Below are positions 35,310 through 45,014 of a stretch of DNA of 64,000 nt, piece by piece (the first letter of the stretch is position 1; every line of letters starts with the position of its first letter). A program made the translations under genes and the position numbers. The notes below the pieces were generated by a model, which was not told the DNA's origin, ran no database searches, and was given only the letters and a program-made list of their open reading frames with translations. Source of the DNA: Cellulomonas massiliensis JC225 (GTDB lineage: Bacteria; Actinomycetota; Actinomycetes; Actinomycetales; Cellulomonadaceae); assembly GCF_000312005.1 (NCBI RefSeq), contig NZ_HE978588.1, positions 3,308,898 through 3,372,897 on the forward strand. Direction: 5' to 3'.

Positions 35310-37016
35310 TCAGCCCAGCACCGCCCCGCGCGACGCCGACCCGACGAGCTTCGTGTACTTGCCGAGCACCCCCCGCGTGTACCGCGGCGGCAGCGGCGCC
35401 CAGCCGTCGCGCCGTCGCGCCAGCTCCTCGGGCTCGACCAGCAGGTCGAGCGTCGCGTTCGCGACGTCCAGCCGGATGCGGTCGCCGTCGCGGACGAACG
35501 CGATCGGGCCGGCGTCCACCGCCTCGGGCGCCACGTGGCCGACGCACAGACCGGTCGTGCCGCCGGAGAACCGGCCGTCGGTGAGCAGCAGCACGTCCTT
35601 GCCGAGGCCCGCGCCCTTGATCGCGCCGGTGATGGCGAGCATCTCGCGCATGCCCGGGCCGCCCTTGGGCCCCTCGTAGCGGATGACGACCACGTCGCCG
35701 GCGGTGATCGTGCCGTCCTCGAGCGCGTCCATCGCGGCGCGCTCGCGGTCGAACACGCGCGCCGTCCCCTCGAACACGTCCTCGTCGAAGCCCGCGCTCT
35801 TGACGACCGCCCCCTCGGGCGCGAGGGAGCCGCCGAGGATGGTGATGCCCCCGCTGCGGTGGATGGGGTTGTCGAGCGCCCGGAGGATCTTGCCGTCGGG
35901 GTCGGGCGGGTTCACGTCCGCGAGGTTCTCCGCGACCGTCCGTCCCGTGACCGTGAGGCAGTCGCCGTGCAGCAGGCCGGCGTCGAGCAGGGCCTTCATG
36001 ACGACCGGCACGCCGCCGATGCGGTCGACGTCGTTCATGACGTACCGCCCGAACGGCTTGAGGTCGCCGAGGTGCGGCACCCGCGCGGCCACCCGGCGGA
36101 AGTCGTCGAGCGTGAGGTCGACCTCGGCCTCGTGGGCGATCGCGAGCAGGTGGAGCACGGCGTTCGTCGAACCGCCGAACGCCATGACGACGGCGATGGC
36201 GTTCTCGAACGCCTCCTTCGTCATGATCTGCCGGGCGGTGATCCCGCGGCGGAGCAGCTCGACCACGGCCTCCCCCGACCGGTGCGCGTACTGGTCGCGG
36301 CGCCGGTCGGCGCTGGGCGGCGCGGCCGAGCCCGGCAGGGACATGCCCATCGCCTCGGCCACCGACGCCATCGTGTTGGCGGTGTACATGCCGCCGCACG
36401 CACCCTCGCCGGGGCAGATCGCCCGCTCGATCCGGTCCACGTCCTCGCGGCTCATGAGCCCGCGAGCGCACGCCCCCACCGCCTCGAAGGCGTCGATGAT
36501 CGTGACGTCCTTCTCGGTGCCGTCCGAGAGCTTGACCCAGCCGGGCATGATCGAGCCGGCGTAGAGGAACACGCTGGCCAGGTCGAGCCGCGCCGCGGCC
36601 ATGAGCATGCCGGGCAGCGACTTGTCGCAGCCCGCGAGCAGCACCGAGCCGTCGAGCCGCTCCGCCTGCATGACGGTCTCGACGGAGTCGGCGATCACGT
36701 CACGGCTGACGAGCGAGAAGTGCATCCCCTCGTGGCCCATCGAGATGCCGTCCGACACCGAGATGGTGCCGAACTCCAGCGGGTACCCGCCCCCGGCGTG
36801 CACGCCGCCCTTGACGGCCTTCGCGAGGCGGTCCAGCGACAGGTTGCACGGCGTGATCTCGTTCCACGAGCTCGCGACGCCGATCTGCGGCTTCGCGAAG
36901 TCCTCGTCCCCGAGACCCACGGCCCGGAGCATGCCGCGCGCGGCGGTCGCCTCCAGCCCGTCCGTGACCTGCCGCGACCGCGGCTTGATGTCGACCTGCG
37001 GCTCCACGCTCGTCAT
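35310..37016 (-). CDS. ilvD: dihydroxy-acid dehydratase, short (mycobacterial-type) paralogue
   Basis: DHAD dehydrates dihydroxy-isovalerate and dihydroxy-methylvalerate with an Fe-S cluster. This 568-residue form has [71 protein letters not shown] and [17 protein letters not shown]. The Cys pattern (CN, CDK, CGGM) matches the 2Fe-2S type of DHAD known from Mycobacterium and Synechocystis; the cluster type is inference from that family. TAGTCT lies 6 nt before the ATG, so it is leaderless. It lies 82 bp downstream of a second, different ilvD. Confidence 0.95.
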   Translation of the reverse strand: MTSVEPQVDIKPRSRQVTDGLEATAARGMLRAVGLGDEDFAKPQIGVASSWNEITPCNLSLDRLAKAVKGGVHAGGGYPLEFGTISVSDGISMGHEGMHFSLVSRDVIADSVETVMQAERLDGSVLLAGCDKSLPGMLMAAARLDLASVFLYAGSIMPGWVKLSDGTEKDVTIIDAFEAVGACARGLMSREDVDRIERAICPGEGACGGMYTANTMASVAEAMGMSLPGSAAPPSADRRRDQYAHRSGEAVVELLRRGITARQIMTKEAFENAIAVVMAFGGSTNAVLHLLAIAHEAEVDLTLDDFRRVAARVPHLGDLKPFGRYVMNDVDRIGGVPVVMKALLDAGLLHGDCLTVTGRTVAENLADVNPPDPDGKILRALDNPIHRSGGITILGGSLAPEGAVVKSAGFDEDVFEGTARVFDRERAAMDALEDGTITAGDVVVIRYEGPKGGPGMREMLAITGAIKGAGLGKDVLLLTDGRFSGGTTGLCVGHVAPEAVDAGPIAFVRDGDRIRLDVANATLDLLVEPEELARRRDGWAPLPPRYTRGVLGKYTKLVGSASRGAVLG

Positions 37017-37098
37017 GAGCCGAGACTAGGCACTGGCCGCCCTCACGGCACGCGTCGGCCCGGCGGTGGCGCCGCCTGCGCGCGCGCGAGCCCGCCGG

Positions 37099-38961
37099 TC
37101 AGCCGCGGCGCAGGCGGGAGACGTCGCGGACGGCGCCCCGGTCGGCCGACGTCGCCATCGCCGCGTACGCCTGCAGCGCCGGGGAGACGTAGCGGTCCCG
37201 GTCCCTCGGCTGCCACGGGTTCTCCGACGACTCCATCTTGGCGCGGCGCTCCGCGAGCACCTCGTCCGGCACGTTGACCCGGATGAGGCGCGTCTCGACG
37301 TCGATCTCGATCTCGTCGCCGTCCTCGACGAGGCCGATGGTGCCGCCGGCCGCCGCCTCCGGGCTCACGTGGCCCACCGAGATGCCGGACGACCCGCCCG
37401 AGAACCGCCCGTCGGTGATGAGCGCGCACACCTTGCCGAGCCCGCGGCCCTTGATGAACGACGTCGGGTAGAGCATCTCCTGCATGCCCGGGCCCCCCGC
37501 AGGCCCCTCGTAGCGCACCACGACGACATGCCCGGGCTGGACCTGCTTGGTGAGGATCTTCTCGACGGCGTCGTCCTGCGACTCGCACACCAGCGCCGTG
37601 CCCACGAAGTGGAAGACGTCCGGGTCGATGCCCGCCGTCTTGATGATCGCGCCGTCCTCGGCGAGGTTGCCGCGCAGCACCGCCAGTCCCCCCTCGACGG
37701 TGTAGGCGTGCTCGACGTCGCGGATGCAGCCGTCCGCCGCGTCGGTGTCGAGCGTCTCCCAGACGTTGGAGGTGGAGAACGCCTGCGTCGTGCGCACCCC
37801 GCCGGGGGCTGCGTGGAACAGGTCGACGGCCCGCTGGGTCGCCTTCCCGCCGCGCACGTCCCAGTCGTCGAGCCACGCGCGCAGCGTCGGGGTGTGCACG
37901 CTCGTCACGTCGTGGTGCAGCAGGCCGCCCCGGTCGAGCTCGCCCAGCAGCGCGGGGATGCCACCGGCGCGGTGGACGTCCTCCATGTGGAAGTCGGGGT
38001 GGTTCGGCGCGACCTTCGACAGGCAGGGCACGCGGCGGCTGATCTCGTCGATGTCCGCGAGCGTGAAGTCGACCTCGGCCTCCTGCGCCGCCGCGAGCAC
38101 GTGCAGGACCGTGTTCGTGGACCCGCCCATCGCGACGTCGAGCGCCATCGCGTTCGCGAACGCCGAGCGGGTCGCGATGCCGCGCGGGGCGGCCGTGTCG
38201 TCCTCGTCCTCGTAGTAGCGGCGCGTGAGCTCGACGATCGTGCGGCCCGCCTCGAGGAACAGCTCCCGCCGCGCGGCGTGGGTCGCCAGGGTGGAGCCGT
38301 TGCCCGGCAGCGAGAGGCCGAGCGCCTCGGTCAGGCAGTTCATCGAGTTGGCGGTGAACATGCCCGAGCACGACCCGCACGTGGGGCACGCGTTCTCCTC
38401 GACGCGGCCCAGCGCGTCGTCGGAGACGTTGTCGTCGGCCGAGTAGTTGATGGCGTTGATGAGGTTGAGCGCGGTCTTCGCGACCCCGTCCGCGACGACC
38501 GCCTTGCCGGCCTCCATCGGCCCGCCGGAGACGAAGACCACGGGGATGTTGAGCCGCAGCGCCGCGTTGAGCATGCCGGGCGTGATCTTGTCGCAGTTCG
38601 AGATGCAGACGAGCGCGTCCGCGCAGTGCGCGTTGACCATGTACTCGACCGAGTCGGCGATGAGGTCGCGGCTCGGCAGGGAGTAGAGCATCCCGCCGTG
38701 GCCCATCGCGATGCCGTCGTCGACGGCGATGGTGTTGAACTCCTTCGCGACGCCGCCGGCCTCCCGGATGGCGCCGGCGACGAGGTCGCCCATGTCCTTG
38801 AGGTGCACGTGACCCGGGACGAACTGCGTGTACGAGTTCGCGATCGCGATGATCGGCTTGCCGAAGTCCTCCGAGCCCATGCCGGTCGCGCGCCACAGCG
38901 CGCGGGCACCGGCCATGTTGCGGCCGTGGGTGGACGTACGAGAGCGCAGCGGACGGCTCAT
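37099..38961 (-). CDS. ilvD: dihydroxy-acid dehydratase, long (E. coli-type) paralogue
   Basis: This 620-residue DHAD has the long-form signatures: [76 protein letters not shown] and [18 protein letters not shown]. The [10 protein letters not shown] segment is that of the oxygen-sensitive E. coli enzyme. It starts at an ATG with GAAGGAG upstream, unlike its leaderless neighbour. Sequence and length differ so much that the two ilvD genes are not a recent duplication. They may serve different oxygen or iron conditions, or one may act on sugar acids. Confidence 0.95.
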   Translation of the reverse strand: MSRPLRSRTSTHGRNMAGARALWRATGMGSEDFGKPIIAIANSYTQFVPGHVHLKDMGDLVAGAIREAGGVAKEFNTIAVDDGIAMGHGGMLYSLPSRDLIADSVEYMVNAHCADALVCISNCDKITPGMLNAALRLNIPVVFVSGGPMEAGKAVVADGVAKTALNLINAINYSADDNVSDDALGRVEENACPTCGSCSGMFTANSMNCLTEALGLSLPGNGSTLATHAARRELFLEAGRTIVELTRRYYEDEDDTAAPRGIATRSAFANAMALDVAMGGSTNTVLHVLAAAQEAEVDFTLADIDEISRRVPCLSKVAPNHPDFHMEDVHRAGGIPALLGELDRGGLLHHDVTSVHTPTLRAWLDDWDVRGGKATQRAVDLFHAAPGGVRTTQAFSTSNVWETLDTDAADGCIRDVEHAYTVEGGLAVLRGNLAEDGAIIKTAGIDPDVFHFVGTALVCESQDDAVEKILTKQVQPGHVVVVRYEGPAGGPGMQEMLYPTSFIKGRGLGKVCALITDGRFSGGSSGISVGHVSPEAAAGGTIGLVEDGDEIEIDVETRLIRVNVPDEVLAERRAKMESSENPWQPRDRDRYVSPALQAYAAMATSADRGAVRDVSRLRRG

Positions 38962-39091
38962 CGCGGTGGTGCTCCTTCGGGCGCGGGCGCCGGGGGTGAC
39001 GCCGCCTCACCGTACGTCGCGACGAGGGCGGACGCGGACGGCGTCCGCCCTGTGACCCGACCCCGGCGGTCAGGGCCCCGCGACCGGGCGA

Positions 39092-40633
39092 TCAGTGCGC
39101 CGCCGCGCGCTCCTGCTCCGACTCCGCGCCCTCGCGGATGTGCCGCGTGACCCACGGCGCGACCGCGAACATGCCGCCCGCGACGACGAGCGCGACGACG
39201 CCGATCCCGCCGAAGTAGGCGGCGGTCGAGACGCCCTCGGTCGCCTGCACCAGCTGAGCCGTGATCGCGTTGCCGGCGGAGGTCGCGAGGAACCACAGCG
39301 CCATGGCCTGACCGCGGAAGGCGCGCGGGGCGAGCAGTGTGGTCGCCGCGAGACCGACGGGCGAGAGGCAGAGCTCGCCGAGGGTCTGGATGAGGTAGAC
39401 GACGACGAGCACCCACCACGGCGACTTGCCGTCGCCCGCCGCCGCGTCCATCACGGCGAGGAACACGAACGACAGCGCCGCCAGCGTCAGCCCGATGGCG
39501 AACTTCACGGCCGTGGGCGGCCGGTCGTCGAGGCGCACCCAGAGCCACGCGAACACCGGGGCCAGCACGATGATGAACGCGGGGTTGAGAGACGCGTAGA
39601 GCTCGGGCGAGAGCGTCACCGAGCCCACGGTCAGGTCGGTGGAGTCCTTCGCGTACGACGCGAGCGTGCTCGCCGCCTGCTCGAAGATCATCCAGAACAG
39701 CATCGCCGCGAGGAACAGCGGCACGTACGCGCGCAGCCGCGAGCGCTCGCGCGAGGTGACCTTCGGGGAGCGGAACATCACCCAGAAGGTCGCGACCGGC
39801 GCGGCGAGCGCGATGTACGACAGCGCGTCGACCACGGTCGTCGTGGAGAGCCCGCCCTGCACCAGCCACGCGACCGCGAACGCGACGAGCGCGCCGAGGA
39901 CGACGACGACGAAGAGCCGGACCACCGGGACGCGGTCCTCGCGGGTGAGCGGGTTGGGCGGCACCTCGCCCGCTCCCCCGAGCAGCCGGCGGCCGAGGAC
40001 GAAGAAGACCAGGGCGATCGCCATGCCCACCGCCGCGACCGCGAAGCCGGCGTGGTACCCGCCCCACGCCCGCGCCGCGCCGACGAGGAACGGCGCCGAG
40101 AGCGAGCCGATGTTGATGCCCATGTAGAAGATCGAGAAGGCCGAGTCGCGCCGCGGGTCGTCGCGCCCGTACAGCTCTCCGACGAGGGACGAGACGTTCG
40201 GCTTGAGCAGGCCCGTGCCCAGCGCGACGAGCACGATGCCGAGGTAGGACCAGCCCGGCGCCGGGACCGCGAGCGCGACGTGGCCCGCCGCGATGACGAC
40301 GCCTCCGTACAGCACGGAGCGGCGCCCGCCGATGACGCGGTCCGCGAGCCAGCCGCCGAGCACCGACAGCAGGTACACCGACGCCCCGTACGCCGCGACG
40401 AGCGCCTCGCCGGCCGACCGCTCGATCCCGAGCCCGCCGTTCGCCACCGTGTCGGTGACGTAGTACAGGAGGATCGCCCGCATGCCATAGTAGCTGAACC
40501 GCTCCCACAGCTCGGTGCCGAAGAGCGTGAACAGCCCGAGCGGGTGGCCGAAGAACGCGCGGTCCCGGGGGACGGTGCGTGCGGTCGGCTCCGACGTGCT
40601 CACGCCGGCGGCGGCGTCTGCGGATCCGCTCAT
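39092..40633 (-). CDS. POT-family proton-coupled di/tripeptide transporter
   Basis: This 513-residue protein has about 14 transmembrane segments. TELWERFSYYGMRAILLYY contains the ExxERFxYYG motif of proton-coupled peptide symporters, and ALGTGLLKPNVSSLVGELYG and FYMGINIGSLSAPFLVG are the other POT signatures. QTLGELCLSPVGLAATTLLAP near the C-terminus carries the conserved Glu. It imports di- and tripeptides at the cytoplasmic membrane. I use ATG 40633, preceded by CACGAT and 6 nt, since upstream residues are not conserved-looking. Confidence 0.93.
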   Translation of the reverse strand: MSGSADAAAGVSTSEPTARTVPRDRAFFGHPLGLFTLFGTELWERFSYYGMRAILLYYVTDTVANGGLGIERSAGEALVAAYGASVYLLSVLGGWLADRVIGGRRSVLYGGVVIAAGHVALAVPAPGWSYLGIVLVALGTGLLKPNVSSLVGELYGRDDPRRDSAFSIFYMGINIGSLSAPFLVGAARAWGGYHAGFAVAAVGMAIALVFFVLGRRLLGGAGEVPPNPLTREDRVPVVRLFVVVVLGALVAFAVAWLVQGGLSTTTVVDALSYIALAAPVATFWVMFRSPKVTSRERSRLRAYVPLFLAAMLFWMIFEQAASTLASYAKDSTDLTVGSVTLSPELYASLNPAFIIVLAPVFAWLWVRLDDRPPTAVKFAIGLTLAALSFVFLAVMDAAAGDGKSPWWVLVVVYLIQTLGELCLSPVGLAATTLLAPRAFRGQAMALWFLATSAGNAITAQLVQATEGVSTAAYFGGIGVVALVVAGGMFAVAPWVTRHIREGAESEQERAAAH

Positions 40634-40716
40634 GCGGCCATCGTGTCCGCCTCGCGCCCGTCCCACCAGCCCTCTCGCCGCTCCGGCCGGAGCATCCGGA
40701 CGAGTAGCCCGAAATC

Positions 40717-40730
40717 AGGACGTACGTCCC
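40717..40730. promoter_or_regulatory. DevR/DosR-box-like palindrome upstream of the DoxX gene
   Basis: AGGAC-GTAC-GTCCC matches the DosR half-site plan GGGAC-N4-GTCCC with one change. It lies about 100 nt upstream of the DoxX-like ATG. The match may be by chance and no DevR gene is in the window. Confidence 0.3.
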
Positions 40731-40826
40731 TGCTCCGACGGGTGCGGTCTGAGGACGCTGGAAGCAGGACGGTCCGTCCGTCCAGGGGAACTCAACGACG
40801 AGACCATCCGAGAGAAGGCGACCGCC

Positions 40827-41384
40827 ATGACCGCAGTCCAGAACCGTCCGGACGCCCCCGCCCTGCCCGTCGAGACCGACGTCGTCACCACCTCGAGCGC
40901 CCGCGCGGCGCTCGCCGTGACGCGGCTCGCGACCGGGTTCATCTTCTTGTGGGCGTTCCTCGACAAGACGTTCGGCCTCGGCTACTCGACGCCGAGCGAG
41001 CGCGCGTGGATCAACGGAGGGACCCCGAGCCAGGGCTTCCTCACGAGCGAGGGCGTCATCGGCCCGTTCGCGGACTTCTTCCACGGCATCGCCAGCCCGC
41101 TGACCGACTGGCTGTTCATGCTCGGCATGCTCGGGATCGGCGCCGCCGTGATGCTCGGCGTCGGCCTCCGGGTCGCCGCGTGGGCGGGCTCGATCATGAT
41201 GGGGCTCATGTGGCTCGCCGAGTGGCCGCTGGAGCAGGGCTCGACCAACCCGCTCGTCGACTACCACGTGATCTACGCGCTCGCGCTCGTCGTCTGCGCC
41301 CTGACGCTCGCGGGCGACACGTGGGGTCTCGGACGCCGGTGGGCCGCCCTCCCGATGGTCCGCCAGCAGCGCTGGCTGCGCTGA
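40827..41384 (+). CDS. DoxX-family membrane protein
   Basis: The 185-residue protein has four transmembrane helices and the DoxX pattern: LAVTRLATGFIFLWAFLDKTF (split: RLATGFIFLWAFLDKTF), FFHGIASPLTDWLFMLGMLG, and a late DYHVIYALALVVCALTLAGD helix. DoxX proteins are small quinone-linked membrane proteins; the first known was a thiosulfate:quinone oxidoreductase subunit, but most members are uncharacterised. The ATG has AGAAGG 8 nt upstream. It is divergent from the peptide transporter with a long AT-poor leader that holds a DosR-like box. Confidence 0.87.
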   Translation: MTAVQNRPDAPALPVETDVVTTSSARAALAVTRLATGFIFLWAFLDKTFGLGYSTPSERAWINGGTPSQGFLTSEGVIGPFADFFHGIASPLTDWLFMLGMLGIGAAVMLGVGLRVAAWAGSIMMGLMWLAEWPLEQGSTNPLVDYHVIYALALVVCALTLAGDTWGLGRRWAALPMVRQQRWLR

Positions 41385-41432
41385 CGCGACGTCCACCGGG
41401 CACGGTCGTCCCGCCCCACCTAGCGTGGCGGC

Positions 41433-42797
41433 GTGACGACCGTCCTGTGGTTCCGGCGTGACCTGCGGCTGTCCGACCATCCCGCCCTCGTGGCCGCGGT
41501 CGACGAGGCCCGCGCGGCCGGCGGCGAGGTGGTCGCGCTCTTCGTCGTGGACCCCGCGCTGTGGCGTGGGTCGGGCACACCGCGGCTGGCGTACCTGGCG
41601 CGGTCGCTGCGGGCCCTCGACGAGGCGCTCGGCGGGCGCCTCGTGGTGCGGCGGGGCGACCCGCGGTCGGTGGTCCCGCGCGTCGCGCAGGAGGCGGAGG
41701 CGTCCGCGGTCCACGTCACCGCCGCCACCGAGCCGTACGGGCGGCGGCGCGACGCCGAGGTCGCCGACGCCCTGGGCCGAGCGGGGCGTCCGCTGGTCGG
41801 CACCGGCTCCCCGTACGCCGTGGCGCCCGGGCGCCTGCGCACGCGGGGCGGCACCCCGTTCCAGGTGTTCACGCCGTTCCGCTCGGCGTGGCTGGACCAC
41901 GGCTGGCACACCCCGGCCCCCCGGCCGCGCTCCGTGCCGTGGGCGTCGCTGCCCTCGGACGGCCCGCCCGAGGAGCCGTCCACCGACGTGCGGCTGCCGC
42001 CCGCGGGCGAGGCGGCGGCCCGCCACCGCTGGTCGGAGTTCCTCGCGGACGACCTCGCCCGGTACCGCACGGAGCGCGACCGGCCGGACCTCGACACCAC
42101 CTCGTCCGTGTCGGTCCACCTCAAGTACGGAGAGCTGCACCCACGCACCCTGCTCGCGGACCTCGCCGCCGCGCCGAGCGGCGACTCGGTCGCGACCTAC
42201 CGCTCGGAGCTCGCGTGGCGGGAGTTCCACGCCGACGTGCTCTGGCACCACCCCGACGCGACCCGCCGGTCCCTGCGCACGGTCGTCGGCGAGGACGCGT
42301 GGGTGGACGGCGCGGCGGAGCAGCAGGCGCTGGACACGTGGGCCGCCGGCCGCACCGGGTACCCGCTGGTCGACGCCGGCATGCGGCAGCTGCGCGCCGT
42401 CGGCTGGATGCACAACCGGGTCCGGATGGTCGTCGCGTCGTTCCTCGTCAAGGACCTGCACGTGCGCTGGCAGCGCGGCGCGGACCACTTCATGGCGTGG
42501 CTCGTCGACGGGGACGTGCCGCAGAACCAGCTGAACTGGCAGTGGGTCGCGGGCACGGGGCGGGACGCGTCGCCGTACTTCCGGGTCTTCAACCCGGTCT
42601 CGCAGGGAGAGCGCTTCGACCCCGACGGCACGTACGTCCGGCGCTGGGTGCCCGAGCTGCGCGGCATCCCCGGAGCGGCGGTGCACCGCCCGTGGGAGCT
42701 GCTGGACGCCCCCGACGACTACCCCGCCCCCGTCGTCGACCACGCGGCCGAGCGCCGCGCGACCCTCGAGGCGTTCGAGGCCCACCGCCGGGCCTGA
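41433..42797 (+). CDS. phr: deoxyribodipyrimidine photolyase (class I CPD)
   Basis: Photolyase uses light to split pyrimidine dimers. The 454-residue protein has the antenna domain (TVLWFRRDLRLSDHPAL) and the FAD-binding domain with LAWREFHADVLWHHP, TGYPLVDAGMRQLRAVGWMHNR (split: GYPLVDAGMRQL), VASFLVKDLHVRWQRG and QNQLNWQWVAGTGRDASPYF. The tryptophans in these blocks match the photoreduction chain and FAD site of class I CPD photolyases. The GTG start has TAGCGT 6 nt upstream. It is 48 bp after the DoxX gene but has its own -10 element. Confidence 0.96.
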   Translation: MTTVLWFRRDLRLSDHPALVAAVDEARAAGGEVVALFVVDPALWRGSGTPRLAYLARSLRALDEALGGRLVVRRGDPRSVVPRVAQEAEASAVHVTAATEPYGRRRDAEVADALGRAGRPLVGTGSPYAVAPGRLRTRGGTPFQVFTPFRSAWLDHGWHTPAPRPRSVPWASLPSDGPPEEPSTDVRLPPAGEAAARHRWSEFLADDLARYRTERDRPDLDTTSSVSVHLKYGELHPRTLLADLAAAPSGDSVATYRSELAWREFHADVLWHHPDATRRSLRTVVGEDAWVDGAAEQQALDTWAAGRTGYPLVDAGMRQLRAVGWMHNRVRMVVASFLVKDLHVRWQRGADHFMAWLVDGDVPQNQLNWQWVAGTGRDASPYFRVFNPVSQGERFDPDGTYVRRWVPELRGIPGAAVHRPWELLDAPDDYPAPVVDHAAERRATLEAFEAHRRA

Positions 42798-42799
42798 CC

Positions 42800-42832
42800 G
42801 ACCCCAGCGGGCCTGACCGGCCCGAGCGGGTC
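42800..42832. terminator. bidirectional hairpin between phr and the GNAT gene
   Basis: Nested stems GACCC/GGGTC and GGGCC/GGCCC span the 33-bp gap between the convergent photolyase and acetyltransferase genes. No U-tract is present. Confidence 0.4.
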
Positions 42833-43376
42833 AGCCGATCTGCCGCGCCCGGTACTCGTCCTCGAGCAGCCCCATGTCGATGGCGTCGCACCACCGCTCG
42901 CCGTCGCGATAGGCGTCGCGCCGGCGGCCCTCGAGCCGGAAGCCGAGGTTCTCGTAGATGGAGATCGCGCGCGTGTTGACCGCGAGCACGTCGAGGCCGA
43001 CGCGGTGCAGGCCGAGCCCGTCGAACGCGAGCCCGAGCACCAGCTCGATCGCCTCGGTGCCGTACCCGCGCCCCCGGTACGCCGGCCGCATCGCGAGCCG
43101 CATCTGCGCCGAGCCGACGGCCTCGTCGATGTCCTGCAGCACGATCTCGCCGAGGTACTCGTCCGCGGGGTCCATCGTCACCGCCAGGTCGATCCGCCCC
43201 GGGGCGTCGGCGACCGCGGCGCACCACGCGTCGACCTCGGCCCGCGTGAACTCGTGCGTCGTCCCCGTGAGCCGCCTGCCCTCCGGGTCGGTGACGAGGT
43301 CCCAGACCCCGTCCGCGTCCTGCGGTCCGATCGGGCGCAGGACGAGCATCTCGCCCAGCAGCGTCGGCTTCTCCAT
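42831..43376 (-). CDS. GNAT family N-acetyltransferase (RimJ-like)
   Basis: The 181-residue protein is a RimJ/RimL-type GNAT. LVLRPIGPQDADGVWDLVTD is the N-terminal strand-helix, GEIVLQDIDEAVGSAQMRLAM the core strands, AYRGRGYGTEAIELVLGLAFDG (split: RPAYRGRGYGTEAI) the CoA-binding R-x-x-G-x-G loop, and LDVLAVNTRAISIYENLGF the C-terminal hallmark. RRRDAYRDGERWCDAIDMGLL closes the fold as in ribosomal-protein acetyltransferases. The acceptor is unknown. It follows gatB on the same strand by 126 bp with a terminator between them. Confidence 0.9.
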   Translation of the reverse strand: MEKPTLLGEMLVLRPIGPQDADGVWDLVTDPEGRRLTGTTHEFTRAEVDAWCAAVADAPGRIDLAVTMDPADEYLGEIVLQDIDEAVGSAQMRLAMRPAYRGRGYGTEAIELVLGLAFDGLGLHRVGLDVLAVNTRAISIYENLGFRLEGRRRDAYRDGERWCDAIDMGLLEDEYRARQIG

Positions 43377-43456
43377 GCGCCCTCCCGTCGGGCGGCCACG
43401 TGGGCCAAGGACCGGTCAGCCCATCGTCGGCAACCGCTCCGTGGCGGGTCAAGCGT

Positions 43457-43496
43457 CGGTCACGGCGAGTCGGTCACACCCGACGCGCCGTGACCG
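43457..43496 (-). terminator. hairpin terminator after gatB
   Basis: CGGTCACGGCG and its exact complement (11 bp) close an 18-nt loop that itself has a 4-bp stem, 6 nt beyond the gatB stop. It is probably the end of the gatCAB transcript. Confidence 0.55.
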
Positions 43497-43502
43497 CACG
43501 GC

Positions 43503-45014
43503 TCAGCCGGCCTGCACCCGCTCCAGCACGATCTCCCGCACGCGCCCCGCGTCCGCCTGGCCGCGGGTCGCCTTCATCACGGCGCCGATGATCGCGCCGA
43601 CCGGCCCCAGGTTGCCCGAGCGGATCTTCTCGGCGACGTCCGGCTGCGCCGCGAGGGCGTCGTCCACCGCCGCGAACAGCGCGCCGTCGTCGGAGACCAC
43701 CTCGAGCCCCCGGGCCGCGACGACGGCCTCGGGGTCACCCTCGCCCGCCAGCACGCCCTCGAGCACCTGGCGCGCGAGCTTGTCGTTGAGCCGGCCGGAG
43801 TCGACGAGCCCCTGGAGCGACGCGATCTGCGCCGGGGTGATCGGCAGCTCGGCCAGCTCGACGTCGCGCTCCTTCGCGGTGCGCGCGAGCTCGCCCATCC
43901 ACCACTTGCGGCTGGCGGCCGGCGTGGCGCCCGCCGCGGTCGTCGCCTCGATGAGCTCGACGGCGCCCGCGTTGACGACGTCGCGCATCTCCAGGTCGGA
44001 GTAGCCCCAGTCCTGCTGCAGCCGCCGGCGGCGGGCGACCGGCAGCTCCGGCAGCGCCGCCCGGAGCTCCTCGACCCACGCGCGGTCCGGCACGATCGGG
44101 ACGAGGTCGGGCTCCGGGAAGTAGCGGTAGTCCTCGGCGTCGGACTTGATGCGGCCCGACGTGGTGACGCCCGTGTCCTCGTGCCAGTGGCGCGTCTCCT
44201 GCACCACGGTGCCGCCTGCGTCGAGCACCGCGGCCTGGCGGCTGATCTCGTAGCGCACCGCCCGCTCGACGGAGCGGAACGAGTTGACGTTCTTCGTCTC
44301 GGTGCGGGTGCCGAGCGGCGCGTCCGGCGACGGGCGCAGGCTGACGTTGACGTCGGCCCGCACGTTGCCGCGCTCCATCCGGGCCTCGGAGACGCCGAGC
44401 GCCCGGAAGATGTCACGCAGCGTCTGGACGTAGGCCCGCGCGACCTCCGGGGCACGGGCGCCCGCCCCGAGGATCGGGCGGGTGACGATCTCGACGAGCG
44501 GGATGCCGGCCCGGTTGTAGTCGACCAGCGAGTACTCCGCGCCGTGGATGCGGCCCGTCGAGCCGCCGACGTGCGTGTTCTTGCCGGCGTCCTCCTCCAT
44601 GTGGGCGCGCTCGATGTCGACGCGGAACGGCGTGCCGTCCTCGAGCTCGATGTCGATGCCGCCGTCGAAGGCGATCGGCTCGTCGTACTGGGACGTCTGG
44701 AAGTTCTTCGGGACGTCCGGGTAGAAGTAGTTCTTGCGCGCGAACCGGCAGCTCTCGGCGATCGAGCAGCCGAGCGCGAGGCCGATCTTCACCGCGTACT
44801 CGACCGCCGTGCCGTTGACCGCGGGCAGCGCGCCCGGCAGGCCGAGGGAGACGGGCGTGACCTCGGTGTTCGGCTCCGCGCCGAACGTCACCGAGGCGCC
44901 GTCGAACATCTTCGTCGCCGTGCCGAGCTCGACGTGCACCTCGATCCCGATCACCGGGTCGTACCGGCGCACCGCCTCGTCGTAGTCGACCAGGTCCACC
45001 GTCGTCGTGCTCAC
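43503..45014 (-). CDS. gatB: Asp-tRNA(Asn)/Glu-tRNA(Gln) amidotransferase subunit B
   Basis: GatB binds the mischarged tRNA and its kinase site activates the side chain. The 503-residue protein starts at a GTG overlapping the gatA stop. [83 protein letters not shown] and [17 protein letters not shown] are all GatB signatures. The C-terminal YqeY-like tail ends with [18 protein letters not shown]. It is the last gene of gatCAB, which implies that Gln- and/or Asn-tRNA are made by the indirect route. Confidence 0.97.
   Translation of the reverse strand: MSTTTVDLVDYDEAVRRYDPVIGIEVHVELGTATKMFDGASVTFGAEPNTEVTPVSLGLPGALPAVNGTAVEYAVKIGLALGCSIAESCRFARKNYFYPDVPKNFQTSQYDEPIAFDGGIDIELEDGTPFRVDIERAHMEEDAGKNTHVGGSTGRIHGAEYSLVDYNRAGIPLVEIVTRPILGAGARAPEVARAYVQTLRDIFRALGVSEARMERGNVRADVNVSLRPSPDAPLGTRTETKNVNSFRSVERAVRYEISRQAAVLDAGGTVVQETRHWHEDTGVTTSGRIKSDAEDYRYFPEPDLVPIVPDRAWVEELRAALPELPVARRRRLQQDWGYSDLEMRDVVNAGAVELIEATTAAGATPAASRKWWMGELARTAKERDVELAELPITPAQIASLQGLVDSGRLNDKLARQVLEGVLAGEGDPEAVVAARGLEVVSDDGALFAAVDDALAAQPDVAEKIRSGNLGPVGAIIGAVMKATRGQADAGRVREIVLERVQAG

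Noticed and set aside
38038-38961. Treating the two ilvD genes as a recent tandem duplication
   Set aside because: Motif details, length (568 versus 620) and start type differ throughout, so they belong to different DHAD subfamilies.
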